The notes: generated from the sequence alone by a model not told the origin. 64,000 nt of DNA from Betaproteobacteria bacterium (GCA_013289985.1 JABCYW010000012.1:1-64000), one strand, 5' to 3'; shown: positions 26,240 to 36,172, numbered from the stretch's first letter. Numbers and translations are program-made.

Positions 26240-27524
26240 TGAAGCGCTGTTCGCGCGGGCGCAGAAGGTCATCCCCGGCGGCGTGAATTCGCCGGTCCGG
26301 GCGTTCCGGGCCGTCGGCGGCACGCCGCGCTTCATCGCGCGGGCCGAGGGCGCGTACATCGAGGACGCCGAAGGCAAGCGCTATGTCGACTACATCGGCT
26401 CCTGGGGCCCGATGATCCTGGGCCATGGCCATCCGGCCGTGCTCGACGCGGTGCTCAAGGCGGCGCGCGACGGCTTCAGCTTCGGCGCGCCCACCGAGCG
26501 CGAGGTGGAGCTGGCCGAGGAGATCATCCGCCACGTGCCCAGCGTCGAGCAGGTGCGCCTGGTCAGCTCGGGCACCGAGGCCTGCATGAGCGCGATCCGC
26601 CTGGCCCGCGCGGCCACGGGCCGCTCGCGCCTGATCAAGTTCGAGGGCTGCTACCACGGCCATGCCGACGCGCTGCTGGTGAAGGCCGGCTCGGGCCTGG
26701 CCACCTTCGGCCATCCCACCTCGGCCGGCGTGCCGCCCGAGGTGGTGCAGCACACCACCGTGCTGGCCTTCAACGACGTCGAGCAGCTCGAGCGGGCCTT
26801 CGCGGCCCACGGCGACGAGCTGGCCTGCGTGATCATCGAGCCCATCGCCGGCAACATGAACTTCGTGCGCACCAGCGTGCCGTTCATGACGCGGCTGCGC
26901 GAGCTGTGCACGAAGCACGGCGCCCTCCTGATCATGGACGAGGTGATGACGGGCTTCCGCGTGGCGCTCGGCGGCGCGCAAAGCCTCTATGCGCGGCAGA
27001 TCCCCGGCTTCGCGCCCGACATCAGCGTGTTCGGCAAGGTCATCGGCGGCGGCATGCCGCTGGCGGCCTTCGGCGCCTCGCGCAAGGTGATGGCGCAGCT
27101 CGCCCCGCTGGGCCCGGCCTACCAGGCGGGCACGCTGTCGGGCAACCCGGTGGCCACCGCGTGCGGCCTGGCCACGCTGCACGAGATCGCCAGGCCCGGC
27201 TTCCACGCGGCGCTCCACGCCCGCACGCGCGAGCTGGTCGACGGCCTCAAGCGCGAGGCCGACGCGGCCCACGTGCCGATGGCGGTCGACTCGGAGGGCG
27301 GCCTGTTCGGCTTCTTCTTCACCGACAGGCTGCCGCACGACTACACCAGCGCCGTCGCCGTCGACAAGGAGCGCTTCAACCGCTTCTTCCACGCGATGCT
27401 GGACGGCGGCGTGTACTTCGCGCCCGCGCTGTACGAGGCCGGCTTCGTGAGTTCCGCGCACAGCCCCGCCGAGATCGAACACACCTTGAAGGCCGCGCGC
27501 GCCGCCTTCGCCGCATCCGCATAA
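26229..27524 (+). CDS. hemL: Glutamate-1-semialdehyde 2,1-aminomutase
   Basis: 431 residues from a GTG start. PLP-dependent enzyme that makes 5-aminolevulinate, the first committed tetrapyrrole precursor. The opening [35 protein letters not shown] and the PLP-lysine block [15 protein letters not shown] are intact. The start overlaps thiD by 11 bp, so translation is probably coupled. Family length. Confidence 0.96.
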   Translation: MSTNEALFARAQKVIPGGVNSPVRAFRAVGGTPRFIARAEGAYIEDAEGKRYVDYIGSWGPMILGHGHPAVLDAVLKAARDGFSFGAPTEREVELAEEIIRHVPSVEQVRLVSSGTEACMSAIRLARAATGRSRLIKFEGCYHGHADALLVKAGSGLATFGHPTSAGVPPEVVQHTTVLAFNDVEQLERAFAAHGDELACVIIEPIAGNMNFVRTSVPFMTRLRELCTKHGALLIMDEVMTGFRVALGGAQSLYARQIPGFAPDISVFGKVIGGGMPLAAFGASRKVMAQLAPLGPAYQAGTLSGNPVATACGLATLHEIARPGFHAALHARTRELVDGLKREADAAHVPMAVDSEGGLFGFFFTDRLPHDYTSAVAVDKERFNRFFHAMLDGGVYFAPALYEAGFVSSAHSPAEIEHTLKAARAAFAASA

Positions 27525-27528
27525 GACC

Positions 27529-28371
27529 TTGGCCTCCGCAAAACCGACCGAATACGCCGGCCACCCGGCGATCGCGCTGCAATCGTCCGACGGCGCCCGC
27601 GCCACCATCCTGCTGCACGGCGGCCACCTGGTGAGCTGGATCCCGGCCGGCGGCCAGGAGCAGCTCTACGTCTCGCCCACCAGCCGGTTCGGCGAGGGCC
27701 AGGCGGTGCGCGGCGGCGTGCCGGTGATCTTCCCGCAGTTCTCCAGCCGCGGCACGCTGCCCCGGCACGGCCTCCTGCGCAACCGCGGCTGGCGGCACGT
27801 GGAGATGCCCACCCACGGCCAGCACGCCCAGGCGGTGCTGCGCTTCGTGGCCAACGACGCCACGCGCGCGCTCTGGCCGCACGAGTTCGAGGCCGAGATC
27901 ACCGTCAGCATCATCGGCCAGCAGCTGGACATCGAGTTCGCGGTCACCAACACCGGCGAGGCCTCGCTCGAGTTCAGCGTCGCCCTGCACACCTACCTGC
28001 GCACCAATGATGTGCTCAAGGCCCAGCTGGAGGGCCTTCAGGGCGTCAAGTACGAGGACAACAACACCGGCCAGTGGCAGCAGCAATGGGGCGACGTCAC
28101 CCAGGTGGTGGGCGAGGTCGACCGCCTGTACCACGACGCCCCGTCCACGCTGACGCTGCGCGAGCTGGGCCGCAAGCTCGCCATCAGGCACGCGGCCTTC
28201 ACCGACGTCGTCGTCTGGAACCCCGGCCCGCAGAAGGCGGCCCAGCTGGACGACCTGCCCGAGGGCGACTGGCAGAAAATGCTGTGCGTCGAGGCGGCCC
28301 GCGTGATCGACCCGGTCACGCTGCCGCCCGGCGAGGAATGGGCCGGCATGCAGACGCTCATCGCCGGCTGA
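27529..28371 (+). CDS. D-hexose-6-phosphate mutarotase (YeaD family)
   Basis: 280 residues from a TTG start four bases after the hemL stop. Aldose-1-epimerase-like beta-sandwich; landmarks are GGHLVSWIPAGGQEQLYVSP, GGVPVIFPQFS, LPRHGLLRNRGW, LHTYLRTND and a C-terminal VVWNPGPQKAAQLDDLP. The family interconverts anomers of glucose-6-phosphate. The TTG start lacks a strong ribosome-binding site; coupling to hemL is likely. Confidence 0.88.
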   Translation: MASAKPTEYAGHPAIALQSSDGARATILLHGGHLVSWIPAGGQEQLYVSPTSRFGEGQAVRGGVPVIFPQFSSRGTLPRHGLLRNRGWRHVEMPTHGQHAQAVLRFVANDATRALWPHEFEAEITVSIIGQQLDIEFAVTNTGEASLEFSVALHTYLRTNDVLKAQLEGLQGVKYEDNNTGQWQQQWGDVTQVVGEVDRLYHDAPSTLTLRELGRKLAIRHAAFTDVVVWNPGPQKAAQLDDLPEGDWQKMLCVEAARVIDPVTLPPGEEWAGMQTLIAG

Positions 28372-28477
28372 CCCAATTTCCCAGGCCGGGGCGGCGCAAC
28401 CGCCGCCGGCCGAGGCCCAGGAAGCCGGGCGCGAAACGTGCATGGCTTACGCTGGACCGAACAAGAACGATTTCGCC

Positions 28478-29863
28478 ATGCACATCCACATCCTCGGCAT
28501 CTGCGGCACCTTCATGGGAGGTCTCGCCGCCCTGGCGCGCGAGGCCGGCCACAAGGTGACCGGCTGCGACGCCAACGTCTACCCGCCGATGAGCGACCAG
28601 CTGCGCGCGCTCGGCATCGAGCTGATCGACGGCTACGGCACCGACCAGGTGGCGCTGGCGCCCGACCTCTTCGTCATCGGCAACGCCGTCTCGCGCGGCA
28701 ACCAACTGATGGAGGCCATCCTCGACGACGGCCGGCCCTACGTGAGCGGCCCGCAGTGGCTGGCCGAGCACGTGCTGGAGGGCCGCCACGTGCTGGCGGT
28801 GGCCGGCACCCACGGCAAGACCACCACCACGGCGATGCTCGCGTGGATCCTCGACCAGGCCGGCCTCGAGCCGGGCTTCCTCGTGGGCGGCGTGCCGCGC
28901 AACTTCGGCGTGTCCGCGCGCCTGGGCCGCGCCACGGGCGCCGGCGGCGCGCGCACGCCCTTCGTCATCGAGGCCGACGAGTACGACACGGCGTTCTTCG
29001 ACAAGCGCAGCAAGTTCGTCCACTACCGCCCGCGCACGGCGGTGCTGAACAACCTCGAGTTCGACCACGCGGACATCTTCCCCGACCTGGCCGCCATCGA
29101 GACCCAGTTCCACCATCTCGTGCGCACGATGCCGTCCAAGGGCCGCCTCGTGGTCAACGCGCGCGAGGAGTCGCTGCAGCGCGTGCTCGAACGCGGCTGC
29201 TGGAGCGAGGTGCAGCGCTTCGGCGCGCGCAAGGAAGAGCCCGGCGCGCTGCGGGCCCGCGGCGAACCGCATGCGTTCGACGTGCTGCGCGGCTCGATGA
29301 AGATCGCGCGCGTCGAATGGCCCCTGCTGGGCGAGCACAACCAGATGAACGCGCTGGCGGCCATCGCCGCGGCCGAGCACCTCGGCGTGGCCCCGGCCGC
29401 CGCCGCCGCATCGCTGGCGAGCTTCGAGAACGTCGCGCGGCGGCTGGAGCTCAAGGGCGAGGCCAACGGCATCCGCGTCTACGACGACTTCGCCCACCAT
29501 CCCACCGCCATGCGCACCACCATCGACGGCCTGCGCCGCAAGGTGGGCGCGCAACGCATCCTGGCCGTGTTCGAGCCGCGCTCCAACACGATGAAGCAGG
29601 GCGCGATGAAGGCCCAGTTGCCGTGGGCGCTCGAGGAGGCCGATCTGTCGTTCTGCCACTCCGGCGGCCTGTCGTGGGACGCGGCCGAGGCGCTCGCGCC
29701 CATGGGCGAGCAGGCGCAGGTGTGCGACACGATAGCCGGCCTCGTCGCCGCGGTCGCCCGCGTCGCCAGGCCGGGCGACCACGTCCTGTGCATGAGCAAC
29801 GGCGGCTTCGGCGGCATACACGCCAAGCTGCTGGCCGCGCTGGAAACGCCGCACCACACTTGA
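28478..29863 (+). CDS. mpl: UDP-N-acetylmuramate:L-Ala-gamma-D-Glu-meso-DAP ligase
   Basis: 461 residues. Mur-ligase fold that reattaches recycled murein tripeptide to UDP-MurNAc. The N-terminal GICGTFMGGLAALAREAGH, the ATP loop GTHGKTTTTAML (about 121-132), the EADEYDTAFFDKRSKF block and the DDFAHHPTA segment are all Mpl-specific. An upstream in-frame ATG (28442) adds 12 non-conserved residues. Its TGA overlaps the TTG start of the next gene. Confidence 0.95.
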   Translation: MHIHILGICGTFMGGLAALAREAGHKVTGCDANVYPPMSDQLRALGIELIDGYGTDQVALAPDLFVIGNAVSRGNQLMEAILDDGRPYVSGPQWLAEHVLEGRHVLAVAGTHGKTTTTAMLAWILDQAGLEPGFLVGGVPRNFGVSARLGRATGAGGARTPFVIEADEYDTAFFDKRSKFVHYRPRTAVLNNLEFDHADIFPDLAAIETQFHHLVRTMPSKGRLVVNAREESLQRVLERGCWSEVQRFGARKEEPGALRARGEPHAFDVLRGSMKIARVEWPLLGEHNQMNALAAIAAAEHLGVAPAAAAASLASFENVARRLELKGEANGIRVYDDFAHHPTAMRTTIDGLRRKVGAQRILAVFEPRSNTMKQGAMKAQLPWALEEADLSFCHSGGLSWDAAEALAPMGEQAQVCDTIAGLVAAVARVARPGDHVLCMSNGGFGGIHAKLLAALETPHHT

Positions 29864-30441
29864 TCACCCATCTGCTCTACCTGCACGGCTTCCGCTCGTC
29901 GCCGCAGTCGTTCAAGGCCCGCTGGATGGCCGACTGGGTGGCGCGCCACCGGCCCGATCTCGTGTGGGCGTGCCCGCAGCTGCCGCCATCGCCCGCCGCG
30001 GCCCTCGCCGACATCCGGGCCCTCACCGCCGGCTGGCCCGTCGCCGGCATGGGCGTGATCGGCAGCTCGCTGGGCGGCTTCTACGCGACGATCGTCGCCG
30101 AGACGCGGGGCTGCCGCGCCGTGCTGGTGAACCCCGCCGTCGACCCGGCACGCGACCTCGCCGCGCACATCGGCCGCCAGACGATGTACCACGCGGCCGA
30201 CGAGAGCTTCGACTTCAGGCCCGAGTACGTGGACGAGTTGCGCGCGATGACGCCGCCCACGCCGCTGACGCGTCCGCGGGACATCCTCGCCATCATCGCC
30301 AAGGGCGACGAGGTGCTGGACTGGCGCGAGATGACGGCGCGCTACTCGAACGGTCCGCTCAAGCTGATCGCCGGCAGCGACCACGGCCTGTCGGATTTCG
30401 AGTCGCACGTGCCCGATCTGCTGCGCCACCTGTCGCTCTGA
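29860..30441 (+). CDS. YqiA/YcfP family alpha/beta hydrolase
   Basis: 193 residues from a TTG start that overlaps the mpl stop (TTGA). The opening LLYLHGFRSSPQSFKARW and the nucleophile elbow GSSLGG, followed by acid KGDEVLDW and histidine GSDHGLSDF, give a full catalytic triad. E. coli YqiA is an esterase with short acyl substrates. The physiological substrate is unknown; the position after mpl is shared with many Betaproteobacteria. Confidence 0.87.
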   Translation: MITHLLYLHGFRSSPQSFKARWMADWVARHRPDLVWACPQLPPSPAAALADIRALTAGWPVAGMGVIGSSLGGFYATIVAETRGCRAVLVNPAVDPARDLAAHIGRQTMYHAADESFDFRPEYVDELRAMTPPTPLTRPRDILAIIAKGDEVLDWREMTARYSNGPLKLIAGSDHGLSDFESHVPDLLRHLSL

Positions 30442-30454
30442 GCCAGACCGCGCC

Positions 30455-30470
30455 ATACCACCTGGCGTAT
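30455..30470. promoter_or_regulatory. 16-bp palindrome ATAC-N8-GTAT (copy 1)
   Basis: ATACCACCTGGCGTAT, containing CCACCTGG. A related copy on the other orientation lies at 40849-40864. Here it sits 226 bp before the PEP-CTERM-like gene, just after yqiA. Confidence 0.4.
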
Positions 30471-30680
30471 TCGTCGAACCGCCCCGCTCAGCGGCGAATC
30501 GGGGGCGCATCGCGCTTTTCGTGACATCGATCACATCCAGACTGCCCTCATTTTGGGGAGAGTCATTTCCCGCCCGAGGTGTTACCGTACGTTACGCATC
30601 GTCGCGCATGACGGGCGATCGCCTCGCCTCTCGCAAAGGGCGGCGGGCGCACAACTATCAGATCCATCCAAGGGGTTTCC

Positions 30681-31286
30681 ATGAAGAAGTTTGCGGCAGC
30701 GGCTTCGCTGGCCATCGTCGCGGGCGTTGCCGGCGCCAGCGGCATCACCATCCAGACGGGCAACGGCTACGAGTCCAACCTGGCCTCCGCCGATGCCTAC
30801 CGTACGGCTGTCGACGCCATCGTCGGCGCTCCGGTCGTTCTCTCCAGCTACGACAATCTCGCCCTGAACCTGAACGGCAAAGGCCTGGAGGCCACGATCA
30901 CGTTCGACGTGACGTCCCCCACGAGCTACGACTTCCGTGCGGGCGTCGACTTCGGCGGCGGCGGCGCGCTGTTCCTGGACGGCTCCGCGCTGAGCTTCAA
31001 GGGCAACGACATGTGGTGGGCCGGCAGCTACACCAACGCGTCGCAGTTCCTGGCCGGCACGGCGAACCTGGGCGTCGGCGTCCACACGCTGACCCTCTAC
31101 GGCTTCGAGAACTGCTGCTCCGGCAACTCGCAGGTGCAGTTCAGCGTGAACGGCGGCGAGTCGTTCAGGTCCTTCGGCGCCAACGACGGCCTGCCCGCCG
31201 TCCCGGAAGCCCAGAACGCCGCCATGCTGCTGGCCGGACTGGCCCTCGTGGCCACGCTCGCGCGACGCCGCAACAAGCAAGCCTGA
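30681..31286 (+). CDS. PEP-CTERM-like secreted protein (CCxG type)
   Basis: 201 residues. An N-terminal signal peptide (MKKFAAAASLAIVAGVAGAS), a beta-rich body and a C-terminal sorting-like tail: VPEAQN, a hydrophobic helix (about 173-193) and a basic end ARRRNKQA. PEP-CTERM proteins carry VPEP there; this has VPEA. The motif ENCCSGN matches the description of a CCxG group of PEP-CTERM proteins. Such proteins are thought to be cut and anchored by an exosortase, which is not in this window. It has its own leader of 239 bp and its own terminator, so it is monocistronic. Function unknown. Confidence 0.72.
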   Translation: MKKFAAAASLAIVAGVAGASGITIQTGNGYESNLASADAYRTAVDAIVGAPVVLSSYDNLALNLNGKGLEATITFDVTSPTSYDFRAGVDFGGGGALFLDGSALSFKGNDMWWAGSYTNASQFLAGTANLGVGVHTLTLYGFENCCSGNSQVQFSVNGGESFRSFGANDGLPAVPEAQNAAMLLAGLALVATLARRRNKQA

Positions 31287-31310
31287 TCGGCCCTTCAGGC
31301 CTTGCAACGA

Positions 31311-31334
31311 ACGGGAGTCTCGGCTCCCGTTTTT
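31311..31334 (+). terminator. Rho-independent terminator after the PEP-CTERM-like gene
   Basis: ACGGGAG, loop TCTCGG, CTCCCGT then TTTT: a 7-bp stem directly followed by a T-run. Confidence 0.85.
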
Positions 31335-31499
31335 CGTTTCAGCTCACGGTGCACCCGTTGGCCGTGCGCTTGATCAAGCCGCTGCAGATCGCGCCCGCGC
31401 GATGCGCCCGGCGCCGCATTCCGCGTAACAGCCGCAACCCCCGTCGCATTCCGGCCGTTCCGTCCCGGGGGCGCATCCGAACTCGGCGACAATCGCCGG

Positions 31500-33563
31500 G
31501 TGAATTACGCCCTCTTTGATGACGCCGGCAAGTTCCTCGCCGGGCGGGTGATGTCCGAGGCGGACAGCTCGATCCAGGTGGAACTCGACTCCGGCAAGCG
31601 TGTGAAGGTCAAGTCCTCGCACGTGCTCCTGCGCTTCGACAAGCCGCTGCCCGCCGAACTCATCGCGCAGGGGCAGGCCCTGGCGCGCGAGATCGACCTC
31701 GACCTCGCCTGGGAGTTCGCCGGCGAGGCCGAGTTCGGCTTCGCCGACCTGGCCCGCGACTACTTCGACAAGTCGGCCGGCCCGGTGCAGCAGGCCGCCG
31801 CGCTGTTCCGCCTGTTCGAGGCGCCGCACTACTTCCGCCGCATGACCAAGGGCGTGTTCCGCAAGGCGCCGGAGGAGACGGTCAAGGCCGCGCTGCTGGG
31901 CATCGAGCGCAAGCGCCTGCAGGCCCTGCAGATCCAGGAGTGGGCCACCGAGCTGGTGGCCGGCCAGACGCCGCAGCCGATCCGCGACCAGCTCTACAAG
32001 ATCCTGTTCCGCCCCGACAAGAACGCCGCCGAGTACAAGGCCGTGGTCGAGGCGTCGCGGCGCGCGCAGCGCTCGCCGCTGGACCTGCTCAAGGCCGCCG
32101 GCGCCATCTCCAGCCCGTACCAGTTCCACTGGCGCCGCTTCCTGTTCGAGGAGCTCGCCAAGGGCACCGGCTTCCCGCCGCTGGAGGCGCCGCCCATCAA
32201 GGACGAACTGCCGCGCGCCGACGTGGCCGCGTTCTCCATCGACGACTCGCAGACCACCGAGATCGACGACGCGCTGTCCGTGCGCGGCCTGGGCACCGGC
32301 ACCGTCGTCTTCGGCGTGCACATCGCCGCCCCGGGGCTGGCCATCCTGCCCGACGGCCCGATCGACAGGGTCGCCCGCGACCGCCTGTCCACCGTCTACA
32401 TGCCGGGCTGGAAGGTCACGATGCTGCCCGACGCCATCGTCGAGAAGTACACGCTGGCCGAGGGCCGCGATTGCCCCGCGCTGAGCCTGTACGTCACGTT
32501 CGACGAGGCCACGCTCGAGATCAGGGGCACCGAGACGAAGCTGGAGGCCGTGCCCATCGCGGCCAACCTGCGCCACGACAAGCTCGACGCGGTCGTCACC
32601 GAGGAATCGCTCACCGGCGCCGCCCCGGCCGACTACCCGTTCGCCACCGAGCTGGCGTTCACGTTCCGCCTCGCGCGCCACCTGAAGGCGCTGCGCGAGG
32701 TGGCGCGCGGCAAGCCGGAGAACTTCAACCGGCCCGACTACAACTTCCGCCTCGAGACCGCCGACGGTACCTCGCCCACCAGCGAGCCCAAGGGCGACGA
32801 GAAGGTCATCATCAGCGAGCGCCGGCGCGGCGCGCCGCTGGACCTCATCGTCTCCGAGGCCATGATCCTGGCCAACAGCACCTGGGGCGGCTGGATCGCC
32901 GAGATGGGCGTGCCCGGCATCTACCGCAGCCAGGCCAGCATGGCGCCGGGCGTCAAGGTGCGCATGGGCATCAGGCCCGCGCCGCACGCCGGCATGGGCG
33001 TGGCGCAGTACACCTGGTCCACGTCGCCGCTGCGCCGCTACGTCGACCTCGTCAACCAGTGGCAGATCATCTCGTGCGTGCGCAACGGCCGCATGGCGCC
33101 GCTGTCGGCGCCGTTCAAGCCCAAGGACGCCACGCTGTTCTCCATCATCTCGGGCTTCGACACCGCCTACGCCGCGTACAACGGCTTCCAGAACGGCATC
33201 GAGCGCTTCTGGACGCTGCGCTGGCTGCAGCAGAACGACGTCACCGAGCTCGACGCCGCGGTGCTGAAGGACGGCCTGGTGCGCGCCGACACGCTGCCGC
33301 TGGTCTTCAAGGCCGCCGGCTGCGACGGCCTGGCGCGCGGCGCGCACGTGCGCGTGCGGGTGGACGGCGTCGACCTGCTCACGCTGGACCTGCACGCCCG
33401 CCTGGTGGCGCGACTCGACGACGAGCCGGCCGGCGCGGACGCGGCCTCCGAAGGCGGCGACGACGCGGAGGAAGCCGAGGACCTGGGCGGAGGCCCGCTG
33501 ACGCTGGCCATCGACGTCGACGAAGAGACCCCGCCCGCCGAGGGCGCCGCGACGCCGGCCTGA
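31500..33563 (+). CDS. RNase II/RNR family 3'-5' exoribonuclease
   Basis: 687 residues from a GTG start. The catalytic RNB domain (about 240-560) has the metal-binding aspartates in FSIDDSQTTEIDDALSV and later SEAMILANSTWGG and YTWSTSPLRRYVDLVNQ. The N-terminus (GKFLAGRVMSEADSSIQVE) differs from E. coli Rnb cold-shock domains, as in the shorter betaproteobacterial group; the C-terminus is acidic. It degrades RNA in the cytoplasm. First gene of a four-gene run with the TonB-like gene, aroE and mtgA (gaps 21 and 2 bp, then a 4-bp overlap). Confidence 0.88.
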   Translation: MNYALFDDAGKFLAGRVMSEADSSIQVELDSGKRVKVKSSHVLLRFDKPLPAELIAQGQALAREIDLDLAWEFAGEAEFGFADLARDYFDKSAGPVQQAAALFRLFEAPHYFRRMTKGVFRKAPEETVKAALLGIERKRLQALQIQEWATELVAGQTPQPIRDQLYKILFRPDKNAAEYKAVVEASRRAQRSPLDLLKAAGAISSPYQFHWRRFLFEELAKGTGFPPLEAPPIKDELPRADVAAFSIDDSQTTEIDDALSVRGLGTGTVVFGVHIAAPGLAILPDGPIDRVARDRLSTVYMPGWKVTMLPDAIVEKYTLAEGRDCPALSLYVTFDEATLEIRGTETKLEAVPIAANLRHDKLDAVVTEESLTGAAPADYPFATELAFTFRLARHLKALREVARGKPENFNRPDYNFRLETADGTSPTSEPKGDEKVIISERRRGAPLDLIVSEAMILANSTWGGWIAEMGVPGIYRSQASMAPGVKVRMGIRPAPHAGMGVAQYTWSTSPLRRYVDLVNQWQIISCVRNGRMAPLSAPFKPKDATLFSIISGFDTAYAAYNGFQNGIERFWTLRWLQQNDVTELDAAVLKDGLVRADTLPLVFKAAGCDGLARGAHVRVRVDGVDLLTLDLHARLVARLDDEPAGADAASEGGDDAEEAEDLGGGPLTLAIDVDEETPPAEGAATPA

Positions 33564-33584
33564 GAGAACCTCCCCCGCTCCCGC

Positions 33585-34511
33585 ATGGACAAGACCTTCA
33601 CGCCTCCGCCGCCCCGCAAGATGTTCGCCCCCGAGCCGCTGTCGGTGCGCATTCGCGCCTGGCGGCCGAGCGTGATGCAGCTCGCGCTGGCCATCTCGAT
33701 CTCGCTGCATGCCGCGGTGCTGGGCGTGCGCATCGTGGATCCGGAAGACTTCAACCGCGTGTTCCAGGACACGCCGCTGGAGGTGGTGCTGGTCAACGCG
33801 CGCTCCACCGAGGCGCCCACCAAGGCCCAGGCCATCGCCCAGGCCAACCTGGCCGGCGGCGGCGAGGCCGAGGCCGGCATCGCCACGTCGCCGCTGCCGC
33901 CCTCGCCCAGCCAGATCATCGGCGACGACCAGACCGACTCCACCCGCGCGATCCAGGAGCAGCAGCAGGAGCAGCAGCTGCTGCTCGCGCAGATCCGCCG
34001 CGACATCGCCGCGATGCCCGTGCCCGATCCGCGCAAGCCCACGATGACGCAGGCCGAGCGCGCGACCGAGGAGTCGCGCCAGCACAAGCTGCAGTTGCTC
34101 GCGATGATCGAGAAGCGCATCAACGAGGAGAACTCGCGGCCGCGCCGGCGCTACATCAGCCCGGCCACGCGCGAGGAGGTCTACGCCGTCTACTACGACA
34201 AGCTGCGCCACAGGATCGAGGACAAGGGAACGGCCAACTTCCCGACGCTCAACGGCCGCAAGCTGTACGGCGAGCTCACCGTCAACCTGACGATCGACGC
34301 GCGCGGCCACATCGTGGAGTCCGAGATCGTGCGCAGCTCGAACTCGCGCTTCCTCGACCAGCGCGCGCTGGCCATCGCGCACGCCGCCGCGCCCTTCGGC
34401 AGCTTCTCCGACGACATGAAGCGCAAGGCCGACCAGATCGTGGTCACCTCGCGCTTCCGTTTCACCAAGTCCGATGGCATGCAGGCCACGATGACCAACT
34501 CCGGAGGCTGA
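33585..34511 (+). CDS. TonB C-terminal domain protein
   Basis: 308 residues. A short cytoplasmic N-terminus, one transmembrane helix (about 30-50), a Gln/Ala-rich periplasmic region with coiled-coil character (EQQQEQQLLLAQIRRDI) and a TonB-like C-terminus (GRKLYGELTVNLTIDARGHIVESEIVRSS). It lacks the proline-rich spacer of classic TonB, and no exbBD genes are adjacent, so it may link the inner membrane to an envelope partner other than a siderophore receptor. In the rnb-aroE-mtgA run. Confidence 0.8.
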   Translation: MDKTFTPPPPRKMFAPEPLSVRIRAWRPSVMQLALAISISLHAAVLGVRIVDPEDFNRVFQDTPLEVVLVNARSTEAPTKAQAIAQANLAGGGEAEAGIATSPLPPSPSQIIGDDQTDSTRAIQEQQQEQQLLLAQIRRDIAAMPVPDPRKPTMTQAERATEESRQHKLQLLAMIEKRINEENSRPRRRYISPATREEVYAVYYDKLRHRIEDKGTANFPTLNGRKLYGELTVNLTIDARGHIVESEIVRSSNSRFLDQRALAIAHAAAPFGSFSDDMKRKADQIVVTSRFRFTKSDGMQATMTNSGG

Positions 34512-34513
34512 TC

Positions 34514-35401
34514 TTGAGCACCGCCCCCATCACCCGGCTCGCCGTCGTCGGCAACCCCGTCAAGCACAGCCGCTCGCCGCAGATCCACGCGCGCTTCGCC
34601 GCGGCCACGGGCCACGCGGTCGACTACACGCGCATCGAGTCGCCGCTGGACCAGTTCGTCGCCACCGTGCGCGCGTTCGCCGACGGCGGCGCGCGCGGCT
34701 GCAACGTCACCACGCCGTTCAAGGGCGAGGCCTTCGCCGCGTGCACGCGGCTGTCCGATCGCGCGCGCCGCGCGGAGGCCGTCAACACCATCGCCTTCGA
34801 GGCCGACGGCTGGTTCGGCGACAACACCGACGGCGCCGGCCTGGTGCGCGACATCGAACTCAACGCCGGCGTGCCGCTGCAGGGCAAGCGCGTGCTGGTG
34901 CTGGGCGCCGGCGGCGCCGCGGCCGGCGCCCTCGGCCCGCTGCTGGCCGCGCGGCCGGCCGCGCTGGTGGTGGCCAACCGCACGCCGGCCAGGGCGCAGG
35001 CGATGATCGAGCGCTTCGCCGCCGGCGCCGCGCGCCTGGACGCGCCGCTGTCGGCCACGGCGCTGGAGACGCCGGGAGCCGGCTTCGACGTGCTGATCAA
35101 CGCCACCGCCGCCAGCCTGCAGGCCGCCGTGCCGCCGCTGCCGGCCGGCACGCTGAAGGCCGGCGCGCTGGCGCTCGACATGATGTACGGCGCCGCGACG
35201 CTGCCCTTCCTGCGCTGGGCGCGCGCGCAGGGCGCGGTCGCTCGCGACGGCCTGGGCATGCTGGTGGAACAGGCGTCGGAGGCGTACTTCGTCTGGCTGG
35301 GCGTGCGCCCGGGCACGTTCCAGGTGCTCACCGAGATGCGCCGCGAGGTGGATGCACAAGTGAGCGCGCAGGTTGCCGAGGCGGCCCGGGCGACGTCGTG
35401 A
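34514..35401 (+). CDS. aroE: Shikimate 5-dehydrogenase
   Basis: 295 residues from a TTG start two bases after the previous stop. It reduces 3-dehydroshikimate with NADPH in aromatic amino acid synthesis. Substrate motifs VGNPVKHSRSPQIH, NVTTPFKG (catalytic Lys) and DNTDGAGLVRD are present, with the nucleotide loop VLVLGAGGAAAGAL. No ATG gives family length, supporting the TTG. Its end overlaps mtgA by 4 bp. Confidence 0.93.
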   Translation: MSTAPITRLAVVGNPVKHSRSPQIHARFAAATGHAVDYTRIESPLDQFVATVRAFADGGARGCNVTTPFKGEAFAACTRLSDRARRAEAVNTIAFEADGWFGDNTDGAGLVRDIELNAGVPLQGKRVLVLGAGGAAAGALGPLLAARPAALVVANRTPARAQAMIERFAAGAARLDAPLSATALETPGAGFDVLINATAASLQAAVPPLPAGTLKAGALALDMMYGAATLPFLRWARAQGAVARDGLGMLVEQASEAYFVWLGVRPGTFQVLTEMRREVDAQVSAQVAEAARATS

Positions 35402-36168
35402 GCCCGGGCCTGCGCAGCGTCGGGCGGCTGGTGGGCATGCTGGCCGTCGCCCTGCTCGCGCTGCAGCTCTTCTTCCTGCTGCGCATCGCGCTGATGCTGG
35501 TGACCGCGCCCCAGTCCACCACCTTCCAGCGCAGCGAGATCTGGCGCATCGTCGCCGAGAAGCACCAGCTTCCGTGGTCGCAGGAATCGGTGCCGGGCGC
35601 GCGCATCTCCGACAACCTTCGCCGGGCGGTGATCGCCAGCGAGGACGCGGGCTTCGTCGAGCACCACGGCGTGCAATGGGACGCTGTGGAGAAGGCCTGG
35701 AACCGGAACGAGAAGGCGCAGGCGCGCGCCGACGCGCAACAGGTGCGCGCCACCACGCGCCGCGGCGCCGACGGCAAGCCGCGCCAGGTGGTCGCCAAGG
35801 TGGTCGGCGGCTCCACGATCACGCAGCAACTGGCCAAGAACCTGTTCCTGTCCGGCGAGCGCAACATCCTGCGCAAGGGCCAGGAGCTGGCGATCACGAT
35901 GATGCTGGAGGTGGTGCTGGGCAAGCAGCGCATCCTCGACGTCTACCTGAACAACGTCGAGTGGGGCGAGGGCGTGTTCGGCGCGCAGGCCGCGTCCGAG
36001 CACTATTTCCGCAGCAGCGCCGCCACGCTCGGTCCGGCCCAGGCCGCGCGGCTGGCGGTGATGCTGCCGGCGCCCAAGCGCTTCGAGAAGTCGCCGTCGT
36101 CGCCCTACGTGCTGGGCCGTTCGGCCACCATCGTTGCCCGCATGGGCGGCGTGGATTTGCCAAACTGA
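35398..36168 (+). CDS. mtgA: Monofunctional biosynthetic peptidoglycan transglycosylase
   Basis: 256 residues from a GTG start (GTGA overlap with aroE). One N-terminal transmembrane helix (about 11-33) anchors a GT51 domain; the catalytic Glu lies in ASEDAGFVEHHGV and the second block is GGSTITQQLAKNLFLSGERN. It polymerises lipid II glycan strands on the periplasmic side. Family length and order after aroE are typical. Confidence 0.94.
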   Translation: MSPGLRSVGRLVGMLAVALLALQLFFLLRIALMLVTAPQSTTFQRSEIWRIVAEKHQLPWSQESVPGARISDNLRRAVIASEDAGFVEHHGVQWDAVEKAWNRNEKAQARADAQQVRATTRRGADGKPRQVVAKVVGGSTITQQLAKNLFLSGERNILRKGQELAITMMLEVVLGKQRILDVYLNNVEWGEGVFGAQAASEHYFRSSAATLGPAQAARLAVMLPAPKRFEKSPSSPYVLGRSATIVARMGGVDLPN

Positions 36169-36172
36169 CGGC

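Noticed and set aside
31374-34382. A 1002-codon minus-strand frame opposite the RNase II and TonB-like genes
   Set aside because: Shadow of the plus-strand genes, which carry catalytic motifs. The shadow has no motifs and a skewed composition.
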